From Candidatus Wolbachia massiliensis (GTDB lineage: Bacteria; Pseudomonadota; Alphaproteobacteria; Rickettsiales; Anaplasmataceae): DNA of 64,000 bases. Positions within the stretch are counted from its first letter, which is position 1. Every line of letters begins with the position of its first letter. Made by a program: the position numbers and the translations under genes. The notes under the pieces are model-generated. The model was not told the DNA's origin. It was given only the letters and a program-made list of their open reading frames with translations, and did not search any database. The stretch covers positions 850,413-914,412 of the forward strand of contig NZ_CP061738.1 in assembly GCF_014771645.1 (NCBI RefSeq). The letters run 5' to 3'. Below, piece after piece: positions 39,028 through 47,390 of this stretch.

Positions 39028-39522
39028 ATGGCTTCTTCCATTATTAACAAGTGTCCTATTACAAAAGAAGGTTTTGAACATATGCAAGCTGAGCTTGAAA
39101 AATTAAAAGAGGAAAAACCTTCTGTTATACAGGCTATTTCTGATGCACGTGATCAAGGTGATTTATCTGAAAATGCAGAATATCATGCTGCACGGGAAAG
39201 GTTAGGCTTTATTGAAGGTCGTATAATGGAGTTAGAAAGCAAGCTTTCACATGCAGAGGTAATAGAAGTGAAAGATTTGTCTGGTGATTCAGTAATGTTT
39301 GGTGCAACTGTGACGTTAAGCATGCTCAATGATGATGACAGTGAAGTAGAATATCTTTATAAAATTGTAGGTGAATATGAAGCTGATGTTTCAAAACAGT
39401 TGATATCTACTAGTTCGCCTTTGGGCAGTGCTTTAATTGGCAAAAAAGTTGGTGAATATGTAGAAGTGGTAGTGCCAAGTGGAGAGAAGTTATATAAAAT
39501 AGTTAAGATTGAGTTTAAGTAA
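39028..39522 (+). CDS. greA: Transcription elongation factor GreA
   Basis: ATG 39028 follows an AGGTGGTGG ribosome-binding site. 164 residues with the coiled-coil tip sequence ARDQGDLSENAEYHAARE and the C-terminal SSPLGSALIGKKVGE. It rescues backtracked RNA polymerase. Confidence 0.95.
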   Translation: MASSIINKCPITKEGFEHMQAELEKLKEEKPSVIQAISDARDQGDLSENAEYHAARERLGFIEGRIMELESKLSHAEVIEVKDLSGDSVMFGATVTLSMLNDDDSEVEYLYKIVGEYEADVSKQLISTSSPLGSALIGKKVGEYVEVVVPSGEKLYKIVKIEFK

Positions 39523-39525
39523 ATT

Positions 39526-40179
39526 ATGGTACAGGCCACCTATTTATCAATGAACCTACCCAGTATTTCTTCTATAGAAGATGTGTTAGAGGATGCTCGC
39601 TCTGGTAAGTTATTTATTTTAGTTGATGACGAAAATAGAGAAAATGAAGGTGACCTGCTTGTATTAGCTGAAAAACTAAAGCCAGAACATGTGGCTTTTA
39701 TGGTTAGGCATGGTACTGGCATTGTATTTTTAGCTATGACAAGGCTTCATATGAGTAGGCTAGATCTTGAGTTCATGAAGAGGAGCAATGTAGATGAAAA
39801 GCTTACTCCTCATACTGCATTCACTACGTCAATTGATGCACGTTATGGTATTACAACAGGTGTTTCTGCTTGTGATAGAACACATACAATACTTACTGCT
39901 ATTGATGAAAAGAGTACTAAAGATGACATTATTACTCCTGGTCATGTTTTTCCTATTATTGCAAATGATGGTGGAGTTTTAGTACGTAATGGTCATACTG
40001 AGGCAAGTGTTGAAATAGCAAAGTTAGTTGGCTTTAATCACGCAGCTGTAGGGTGTGAGCTAGTAAATGATGATGGCTCTATGATGCGCTTACCTGAGTT
40101 GCTTAAATTTGCTGAACAACACAATATTAAGTTAACTACAATCGACAAACTTATCAACTACGTTAAAAAATTAAACTAG
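39526..40179 (+). CDS. ribB: 3,4-dihydroxy-2-butanone-4-phosphate synthase
   Basis: 217 residues; active-site loop DDENRENEGDL, FTTSIDARYGITTGVSACDR and GHVFPIIANDGGVLVRNGHTE. It converts ribulose 5-phosphate to the four-carbon riboflavin precursor. No GTP cyclohydrolase II domain is attached. Riboflavin synthesis is a suggested nutritional contribution of Wolbachia to hosts. Confidence 0.95.
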   Translation: MVQATYLSMNLPSISSIEDVLEDARSGKLFILVDDENRENEGDLLVLAEKLKPEHVAFMVRHGTGIVFLAMTRLHMSRLDLEFMKRSNVDEKLTPHTAFTTSIDARYGITTGVSACDRTHTILTAIDEKSTKDDIITPGHVFPIIANDGGVLVRNGHTEASVEIAKLVGFNHAAVGCELVNDDGSMMRLPELLKFAEQHNIKLTTIDKLINYVKKLN

Positions 40180-40250
40180 TGTTTATAAATTTGTATAATT
40201 TAGGTGTTAAAATATAAAATTCCTGCAAATTATACAAGTACAGAATTTTC

Positions 40251-41558
40251 ATGTTTAAGGTTGCTAAGTTTTTTATCTTATTATTCTTTTTTACATATTG
40301 TAATAACGCTTACTCTATTAATATCATTAGAGATAGTGAGGTAGAGGCGATGGTGAAAGAGTTAGCGCAACCCTTGTTTTCTGCTGCAGGTATTGATGGC
40401 AACCAAATAAAAGTTTTCATAATCAATGATAAGTCGATTAATGCTTTTGTAATTGATAACAATAGTATTTTTATTCATCTAGGGCTTTTACAATATTCAG
40501 CTGAACCTTACGTTCTGCTTGGTATATTAGCACATGAGATTGCTCATATATCTGCCGGTCATATATTGCAGATGAGTGGTGCTATGGGCTATTTTCAATC
40601 AATAGCAATGATTAGTTATATGGTAGGATTGGTTTCTACTATTATCATTGATCCTCAGATTGCTAGTGCAATTTTGTTGAGTGGTATAACACTCAGTTCA
40701 AGGCTGTTTTTTAACTATTCTCAAGAGCAAGAAAGTGTAGCGGACAGCTATGCTTTGAAATATCTTGATGAATCTGGCTATGATAATTCAGGTATGAAAG
40801 AAGTTTTTGATTACTTTAAAAGTATTGAGCATGAAAATACTGAAGGGTATTTCCGTACTCATCCACTTAGTGATAAGCGCATATTTGCTGTACAGAATTA
40901 CAAGGTTAAAAACAGTGTAAGGCCAATTCTTGCAGATAAATTGCTAAGGTTTAAACGTATGGTTGCAAAACTGGATTCTTTCTTTTCTCCTATCCATGTG
41001 GTGTCTAATAAATATGAAGGTAATTCTGAGTACGTAAATGCTGTAATTCACTATAGGCAAGGGGAGATAGAAAAGGCTATTGCTGGAGTTAATTTGTTGA
41101 TTCAAGAGTCAAATAATGATCCATACCTATATGAATTAAAAGCAGAAATACTGTACAAAGCTGGGAATTTGAGTGAAGCGATAAAAATGTATGAAGAGTC
41201 ACTTAGGTATCTATCTGAAAAGAACAGTTATTTGGTGAAACTTGCATTATCCCATACTTTATTATTGCATGGTGATATAAAGAAGGCAATTTTTTATCTT
41301 GAGCAGATTGTGAGTGTAGAACCAAATAATGCCTTTGTCTGGAAATACTTAAGCGTTGCATATAAACGCAATGCTGATACAGCAATGCATTATTTTGCTT
41401 TAACGAAAAAGGCTTGTATTGAAGGTAATGCAAAACAATTTATGAAATATGCTGAATTAGCTATTAAAAATTTACCAAAAGGCAGCCCTTACCTGTTGCA
41501 AATTGAAGATATGAAACAACTGAACCAGTTCCTTTCCACTTTTAAAATCTACAAGTAG
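40251..41558 (+). CDS. M48-family metalloprotease with TPR repeats (BepA-like)
   Basis: 435 residues. Signal peptide at residues 1-22 (ends NNAYS); zinc motif HEIAH at 95-99; a third-ligand region EQESVADSYALKYL; then TPR-like helices from about residue 265 (AIHYRQGEIEKAIAGVNLL, YKAGNLSEAIKMYEESL). The layout equals BepA/YfgC, periplasmic proteases that monitor outer-membrane assembly. Confidence 0.88.
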   Translation: MFKVAKFFILLFFFTYCNNAYSINIIRDSEVEAMVKELAQPLFSAAGIDGNQIKVFIINDKSINAFVIDNNSIFIHLGLLQYSAEPYVLLGILAHEIAHISAGHILQMSGAMGYFQSIAMISYMVGLVSTIIIDPQIASAILLSGITLSSRLFFNYSQEQESVADSYALKYLDESGYDNSGMKEVFDYFKSIEHENTEGYFRTHPLSDKRIFAVQNYKVKNSVRPILADKLLRFKRMVAKLDSFFSPIHVVSNKYEGNSEYVNAVIHYRQGEIEKAIAGVNLLIQESNNDPYLYELKAEILYKAGNLSEAIKMYEESLRYLSEKNSYLVKLALSHTLLLHGDIKKAIFYLEQIVSVEPNNAFVWKYLSVAYKRNADTAMHYFALTKKACIEGNAKQFMKYAELAIKNLPKGSPYLLQIEDMKQLNQFLSTFKIYK

Positions 41559-41607
41559 ATGCTGATTATTGCTTATGTATCCGTCCGCAGCGTGACTAAA
41601 AAACTAC

Positions 41608-41636
41608 TTGACAAGCCTCGCCATTATCCTTATCAT
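41608..41636 (+). promoter_or_regulatory. Distal sigma-70-like promoter P1 of the Rpn leader (copy 1)
   Basis: TTGACA at 41608-41613 and TATCAT at 41631-41636 with a 17-base spacer. The same elements and spacing recur at 56819-56847 and 63742-63770. Confidence 0.6.
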
Positions 41637-42068
41637 ACCAGTGAAGCTATTTATTTAACTTCGCGATCTGCAGATTAAAACGACAAAGGAAACTTTGTAT
41701 TTGGCGTCTCATGTTTAATTTCTTGCACTATGTGTACCTTATGTCTTTATAAAATTTCTAGGTTTTCAAGCTGAAACGCGCTTATAAACGTTCAAGACAT
41801 CAAAAAGCGTCAAATAAACAAGGGAGAATTTGAATACTAGCTACCGCAGGTTTTCTTTGCCTTTTTTTCTGCTTAGTAAATTTTTTAACATTTAAGCTAA
41901 GGTTAGTTGTGGTTTAAAAGCAGCTAGGCTGCAGTGCTTAAGACTTAAAGAACGCCGATACTGAAAATGGATAATGATCAGGATATCTTTTGCCTTTTTC
42001 ACCATTTAGTAAATTTCTTAAGCACTTATGGCTAAAGTAGCCTTTTTACTGCTCCAAGCATAAAAATG

Positions 42069-42097
42069 TTGAATATTTCTTAAGAATTGTGTATAAT
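42069..42097 (+). promoter_or_regulatory. Proximal promoter P2 of the Rpn gene (copy 1)
   Basis: TTGAAT at 42069-42074, 17 bases, TATAAT at 42092-42097, 28 bases before the ATG. Confidence 0.55.
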
Positions 42098-42124
42098 TAT
42101 TAATGCTTTTTAAGTGGATTTCTT

Positions 42125-43153
42125 ATGGTTTTATCAAAGTTTCTAGATCCAAAAAACAATTATGCATTTAGACGCATCTTTGGTACTGAAAACAATAAAG
42201 ATATCCTCATTCATTTTCTCAATGATGTTCTCAACCTCACTGGTGAAGCTAAAATAAAGGATGTGCAGTTTCTAAGTCCCATTCAAAACCCTGACATTGC
42301 TGCTAAAAAGGAGAGTATTGTCGATGTACTCTGTAGAGATTCTGCAGGTGTACAATTTATCTGCGAGATGCAGGTTGCTAGAACAACTGGCTTTGAAAAA
42401 CGTGCACAATACTATGCTGCTGGCGCTTATTTTAGCCAAGCCGGAATAGGTGACAAATATCATCAACTTAAAGAAGTTATCTTCATTGCCATCACTGATT
42501 TTGTTCTATTTCCTAAGAAGTTAGCCTACAAATCCGATCATGTTACTCTTGACAAGATTACTCACGAACATGACCTGAAGGATTTTAGTTTTACTTTCAT
42601 AGAACTACCGAAATTTCCAAAAACAAAAGAGGATCAATTAGAAAATATAGTCGAAAAATGGATATATTTCTTTAAGTATGCAAGTGAAACTAGTGAAGAG
42701 GATCTAAAAAAAATAGTAGGAAGTGACGAGATTATTGGCAGGGCTTACAATGAGTTGATAGAGTATAATTGGACTAGGGAAGAACGGGCTATATATCAAC
42801 AAGCTAAGAAAAATGAGGATGATAATGTATCTTGCCTCAACCAGAAATTTAATGAAGGTAGAGAAGAAGGCATCCTTATCGGACAAGAACGCGGCATCAA
42901 AATTGGTGAGGAGATGGGTATTCAGATCGGACAAGAACGTGGCAGACATGAAGGCATTCTTATCGGACAAGAACGCGGCATAAAAATTGGTGAGGAGGTG
43001 GGAAAAATTGAAGGTAAAGCAGAGGGCGAACAACAAGCTAAAATTGCAGTCGCAAAGAATTCTCTTAAGGCTGGCATGTCTATTGATGTTATTGCTCAAA
43101 TTACCGGACTTTCACACAACGAAATAAAACAACTTCAGGAAGAAACAGCCTAA
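42125..43153 (+). CDS. Rpn-family recombination-promoting nuclease/putative transposase
   Basis: 342 residues. N-terminal nuclease domain: KFLDPKNNYAFRRIFGTENN, then SIVDVLCRD with D67 and FICEMQV with E81 and Q83, the PD-(D/E)XK catalytic pattern of the PDDEXK_2 group. From about residue 238 a Gly/Glu-rich region repeats IGQERGIKIGEEMGIQ-type units several times. A conserved tail (DVIAQITGLSHNEIKQL) follows. Rpn proteins cut DNA and promote RecA-independent recombination in E. coli; the role in Wolbachia is unknown. Confidence 0.88.
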   Translation: MVLSKFLDPKNNYAFRRIFGTENNKDILIHFLNDVLNLTGEAKIKDVQFLSPIQNPDIAAKKESIVDVLCRDSAGVQFICEMQVARTTGFEKRAQYYAAGAYFSQAGIGDKYHQLKEVIFIAITDFVLFPKKLAYKSDHVTLDKITHEHDLKDFSFTFIELPKFPKTKEDQLENIVEKWIYFFKYASETSEEDLKKIVGSDEIIGRAYNELIEYNWTREERAIYQQAKKNEDDNVSCLNQKFNEGREEGILIGQERGIKIGEEMGIQIGQERGRHEGILIGQERGIKIGEEVGKIEGKAEGEQQAKIAVAKNSLKAGMSIDVIAQITGLSHNEIKQLQEETA

Positions 43154-43526
43154 AAATTTCCCGATGCTCTTGTTTTTGCTGGTATACCACTTAAATAAGA
43201 TTCAAAATTACCGCTGGTGGCTTCTAGTAATTGACTTTTCTTTTAGTACCCTAATATACTCATAATTTCTGTGTGTCCTTCCTCTCTAGCAAGATCTATG
43301 AGATACCACCGTGGTCAAGCATGGGCTACTTGGATGACATCATAAGGAGCACTGCCCTCCTTTTCTTCTGGATGCCAGCATTAGAATGACATCATAGGGA
43401 TCCTGTTTATAGATTCCAGTCTGGCATGACACCCTCCTTTTTTTCCGGGTAAAGTCATCTTTTTGCTGTTTCATAAATTGACCTTGTTAACAAAGCCAAC
43501 TAATATCTAAATAATTTATTACCTAA
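43154..43526. other. Intergenic region with repeat and ankyrin-like remnant
   Basis: On the minus strand about 43305-43243 reads WYLIDLAREEGHTEIMSILGY-stop in part, like the end of an ankyrin gene. From about 43346 to 43400 (AGGAGCACTGCCCTCC, GGATGCCAGCATTAGAATGA) the sequence recurs at 58805-58858. A GATGACATC/GGCATGACACC palindromic pattern follows. No intact gene is seen. Confidence 0.5.
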
Positions 43527-44543
43527 ATGGAGAGCATGGAAACTGATATAGTGATAATAGGTGCAGGACCTGTTGGAATATTCACTGCTTTTCAAGCGGG
43601 GATGCTTGACATGAGATGTCATATAATAGATATTTTGGGTCAAGTGGGAGGACAGTGCACTGCTCTTTACCCGGAAAAACCAATATACGATATACCTGGT
43701 TATCCTGTAATTACTGCTCAAAAATTAATCGAACAATTAATGGAACAAGCTTCACCATTTGAGCCTGTTTACCATTTAAACCAAAGGGTGGAAAAAATTT
43801 CGGATAACGAGAGTTTTAATGTAATAACTAACATGGGTACAGAGGTGAAGTGCAAGGCTGTTGTCATTGCTGCAGGAAATGGAATGTTTGAACCTAATCG
43901 CCCACCCCTTGGTGGTATATTAGAGTATGAAAATAAATCTATATTTTATAGCATAAATAAAATTTCTAATTTTCAGAATAAAACTATAGTCATTGCAGGT
44001 GGCGGTGATTCTGCAGCTGATTGGACCATAGAACTTTCTAAAGTTGCAAAGAAAATTTATGTAATACATCGAAGAAAAGAATTTCGTTGCACTCCCGAAA
44101 CTAGAAATAAGTTAGAATTACTTGAAGATAGTGGAAAAATAGAACTTGTAGTGCCATATCAGTTACATGAGCTGGTCGGGGATGATGGGCAGTTGAGTGC
44201 AGTAATAGTAAAAAATATTACAACTCAAGAAGAAAGAAAAATATCCACTAATTTTTTACTGCCATTTTTTGGACTATCAATGAATCTGGGTCCAATAAAT
44301 GGCTGGGGTATAACGTTAGAACATGGCCGCATAGTTGTTAATCCAGCTACCTTAAAAACCAGTAGGGATAGAATATATGCAATTGGGGACATAGCTACTT
44401 ATTCAGGTAAGCTAAAGTTAATATTAAATGGTTTTGCTGAGAGTGCCATGGCTTGTTATGATATATATAGAGTAATCCACAATTCACCAGTCAACTTTCA
44501 ATATTCGACTTCAAAGGGAGTGCACGGGAAAAAAAGTGAGTAA
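43527..44543 (+). CDS. Ferredoxin-NADP reductase (thioredoxin-reductase-like type)
   Basis: 338 residues. FAD-binding GAGPVGIFTAFQAG near the start, GGQCTALYPEKPIYDIPGYP, NADP-binding IAGGGDSAADW near residue 152 and GDIATYSGKLKLILNGFAES near the end. The CXXC of true thioredoxin reductases is missing, which fits the FNR type that reduces ferredoxin. Confidence 0.9.
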   Translation: MESMETDIVIIGAGPVGIFTAFQAGMLDMRCHIIDILGQVGGQCTALYPEKPIYDIPGYPVITAQKLIEQLMEQASPFEPVYHLNQRVEKISDNESFNVITNMGTEVKCKAVVIAAGNGMFEPNRPPLGGILEYENKSIFYSINKISNFQNKTIVIAGGGDSAADWTIELSKVAKKIYVIHRRKEFRCTPETRNKLELLEDSGKIELVVPYQLHELVGDDGQLSAVIVKNITTQEERKISTNFLLPFFGLSMNLGPINGWGITLEHGRIVVNPATLKTSRDRIYAIGDIATYSGKLKLILNGFAESAMACYDIYRVIHNSPVNFQYSTSKGVHGKKSE

Positions 44544-44574
44544 AAATCTTTACTGTGGATCAAACTACTTTATA

Positions 44575-45777
44575 ATGGCTTTGATGAATATACCTAGCAT
44601 AGAAAATTGTGATCTTTACAGCAAAGTTGTCTTACTCAGAGTTGACTTTAATGTTCCTATAAAAGATGGAGAAATTCATGATGCTACTCGTATTTTGAGG
44701 GCATTGCCTACTATTCGGTATTTGATAAATGCGGGTGCAAAGGTTGTTATTATATCACATTTTGGGCGCCCTAAAGTTAGAGACAGTAATCTGTCTCTAA
44801 AAAACATAGTTGAAGCTTTATCACATCTACTAAGCAAAGAGGTGAAATTTATCAATGATTGCGTTGGTGAAGAAGTACAAAAAGCAGTAAATGCAATGGG
44901 TATAGGAAATGTAATATTACTAGAAAATCTGAGGTTTTATAAAGAAGAAGAGCGGAATGACTCGAATTTTGCCAAACAATTAGCATCTCTTGCTGATATA
45001 TATGTTAATGATGCTTTTTCTTGTTCTCATAGGGCGCACGCTTCTATTTCACGTATTACAGAATTTTTACCTTCCTATGCAGGATTTTGCTTACAAGATG
45101 AGCTAAAATATCTTGAAAAGGTCGTATCATTTGACGCTAAACCTATTACTGCGATAGTTGGAGGGGCTAAAATATCAACTAAGATAAAAATGCTTGTAAA
45201 GCTAGCAGAAAAGGTTGATTACCTAGTTCTCGGTGGTGCAATTGCTAACAGTTTTTTGTTGTTTAGCAAAGTTAATATAGGCAAATCTTTTTCTCAAAGT
45301 GGTATTGATGATCTTCTGCATGATATTGTTGAAACAGCGAATAAAAACAAATGCAAAATAATTGTACCAGAAGATGTTCTGGTTGCAGTAAACTCTGATT
45401 ACAGCGCTAGTATTTCGAGAAAGACTGAATCTATTTTAAACGATGATGTAATTTTGGATATCGGACCTCAAACTTTAAACAAAATAAGCAGTATAATAGC
45501 AGACAGTAAAACTCTGCTATGGAACGGACCTATTGGTGTTTTTGAGCATTCAGCTTTTGCAAATGGTACAATAGGGGTAATGAAAATTGTGAGTAACTTA
45601 ACGCACGAAGGGAAATTAACCAGCGTAATAGGGGGAGGGGATAGTTTATCTGCAATAAGTGCTGCAGGTCTTACCGATAAAGATTTTACGTATGTTTCAA
45701 CTGGCGGAGGGGCATTTTTAAGTTGGCTAAGTGGTGATAAAATGCCGGCAATTAATATCGGATTAAAGCTTTTTTAA
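44575..45777 (+). CDS. pgk: Phosphoglycerate kinase
   Basis: About 400 residues from ATG 44575; the frame opens earlier with GTG 44536, overlapping the reductase stop, but that extension is not typical of the family. Motifs: LLRVDFNVPIKDG, SHFGRPK, GGAKISTKIKM, ending with GGGDSLSAIS and VSTGGGAFLSWL. Glycolytic/gluconeogenic ATP-forming step. Confidence 0.95.
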   Translation: MALMNIPSIENCDLYSKVVLLRVDFNVPIKDGEIHDATRILRALPTIRYLINAGAKVVIISHFGRPKVRDSNLSLKNIVEALSHLLSKEVKFINDCVGEEVQKAVNAMGIGNVILLENLRFYKEEERNDSNFAKQLASLADIYVNDAFSCSHRAHASISRITEFLPSYAGFCLQDELKYLEKVVSFDAKPITAIVGGAKISTKIKMLVKLAEKVDYLVLGGAIANSFLLFSKVNIGKSFSQSGIDDLLHDIVETANKNKCKIIVPEDVLVAVNSDYSASISRKTESILNDDVILDIGPQTLNKISSIIADSKTLLWNGPIGVFEHSAFANGTIGVMKIVSNLTHEGKLTSVIGGGDSLSAISAAGLTDKDFTYVSTGGGAFLSWLSGDKMPAINIGLKLF

Positions 45778-45822
45778 ATTGTTTCTTTTACCCTAGCTTT
45801 TTTGTGAAATTGTATCGTGATT

Positions 45823-45930
45823 ATGTCAAAAACAGCTAAATTAATCTTATGCTTAATAATACCAGTAATAGGGTTTATTTTTTATATTAAGGATCATTAT
45901 TTCAACTATACAAATTCACGAACTAACTTT
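45823..45930 (+). pseudogene. 5' stump of a membrane-protein gene, cut by an IS
   Basis: ATG 45823 opens MSKTAKLILCLIIPVIGFIF and YIKDHYFNYTNSRTNF and then runs straight into the IS5-type end at 45931, stopping after LAAK. The hydrophobic start suggests a membrane or secreted protein. The rest is not found in the window. Confidence 0.45.
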
Positions 45931-46020
45931 AGACTTGCTGCAAAATAGTGTAAAAGATGGTAAAGTAAGAAAAAGAGGGATGAGAAGTGAGGGAAAATGA
46001 GTCTAAATTACCATAAAGTA
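45931..46020 (+). mobile_element. IS5-type element copy E, left 90 bp
   Basis: This is base 1-90 of the 961-bp element in plus orientation, ending at a TA where IS630 begins. The other side of IS630 carries the same element end in the opposite orientation (46971-47390). Confidence 0.9.
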
Positions 46021-46970
46021 TAGCCCTTCTCATAAAAGTAGAAACAGGATAGAATAGGGGCTTAGGGTAATGAAAAGGTAAAAGTGCCAGCAGCATATAG
46101 CTATGACTTAAGGAAAAAAGCCATCCAGGCGTTGGATGAAGGAGAGAGTAAAACAGCAGTAGCAAAGAGATTCAAAATTGGTAGAGTAACATTGTATAAA
46201 TGGGAGAAAAGGCGCAAAGAAACAGGAGATTTTCAATCGAAGAAACTGGGGAATAGGGGCTATAATCATAAAATTACCGACTGGAATGCGTTTGCAGAAT
46301 TTGTGAAAAAACATGGCGATAAAACACAGTCAGAGGTGGCTAAACTATGGGGCAATATAAGTCGTCAAACAATTCATAGAGCTCTGAAAAAAATTGGATT
46401 TACACGCAAAAAAAGACTTATGGGTACAAAGAAAGGAACGAAGAAAAACGAGCTGAATTTTTAAAAGTTATATCTGCAAAATCTCCTGAAAAGCTGGTAT
46501 ATATTGATGAATCTGGTATAGACAATACAGAGGACTACCCATACGGGTATTGCAGAAAGGGAGAGAGGTTTCATGCATTAAAATCAGGTAAAAAAACGCA
46601 GCGAGTTAGCATGATTGCAGCTTTAAACAAGGGAAAAATCGTTGCACCTATGACCTTTGAAGGCTATTGTGATACAGAGATTTTTAATGGCTGGTTCGAG
46701 CAATTTCTGGCACCAATTTTACAGCCTGGACAAACGGTGATTTTGGACAATGCAACTTTTCATAAGTCTAAAAAGATTGTCGAATTTGCCAAAAGTGTTG
46801 GTGCAGAAATTATGTATCTCCCTCCCTATTCTCCTGATTTTAATGATATTGAACACTATTGGTTTGCTATCAAAAACAGAGTCAGAAGGAACATACCTCT
46901 GTTTAAATCTTTTCGCCATGCTGTCGATTCTGCTTTTCTTCATTTGTTTCCACTATTATGAGAAGGGCTA
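46021..46970 (+). mobile_element. IS630-family element, complete (950 bp)
   Basis: Terminal repeats TAGCCCTTCTCATAA at both ends, flanked by TA (46019-46020 and 46971-46972). It matches 12800-13749. The two flanks are inverted pieces of the IS5-type element and cannot come from a single insertion. Confidence 0.92.
46084..46961 (+). CDS. IS630 transposase, OrfA/OrfB by -1 frameshift
   Basis: OrfA 46084-46464 and OrfB (to 46961) overlap; a -1 slip on A7 at 46408-46414 fuses them into a roughly 290-residue DDE transposase with YIDESGID, VILDNATFHKS and NDIEHYW. Confidence 0.8.
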
Positions 46971-47390
46971 TACCTTCAAAATCCTCTCTGGAGTTAGGGT
47001 TCTGTCCTTTTTTATGGTAATTTTTTTGGCCAGTAGCGGCTCTATTTTCTTCAAAAGTCGGCAAATATTTGCATTATGTAAATTGAAAAGGCAGCCCAAA
47101 AATCTGTGGGTTATGTAGGTCCGATAATACAAAATTACGCACAGCATTTTATCTTCCAGCGTTGGTAATTTAGCAGTTCTTCCGTGGCGCTTTTTCTGTT
47201 TTTCAAGCTTTTCCCACTCTGGCCTTACTTTTTTAACAATTTTTTCGAATTCTTCTATTTTCAATCCCGTTATATCTCGAAAATTTCTTGGGTGTTTATT
47301 TACTTTATGGTAATTTAGACTCATTTTCCCTCACTTCTCATCCCTCTTTTTCTTACTTTACCATCTTTTACACTATTTTGCAGCAAGTCT
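46971..47390 (-). mobile_element. IS5-type element copy E, inverted 420-bp part
   Basis: Bases 420 to 1 of the 961-bp element in minus orientation. It contains the first 118 codons of the transposase (from ATG 47324), cut at LKV by the IS630. Its outer end lies against a leucine-rich-repeat gene. Confidence 0.9.

Larger units (their letters stand above)
41559..42124 (+). repeat. Long leader of an Rpn gene (repeat copy 1) with two promoters
   Basis: From about 41600 to the Rpn ATG this 520-bp non-coding sequence is closely similar to 56811-57335. It starts with TTGACA-N17-TATCAT (41608-41636) and ends with TTGAAT-N17-TATAAT (42069-42097). In between are shared words such as GTCTTTATAAA, TACTAGCTACC, TTTTCTTTG and ACTGAAAATGGATAATGA. 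I see no coding frame. Confidence 0.8.
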
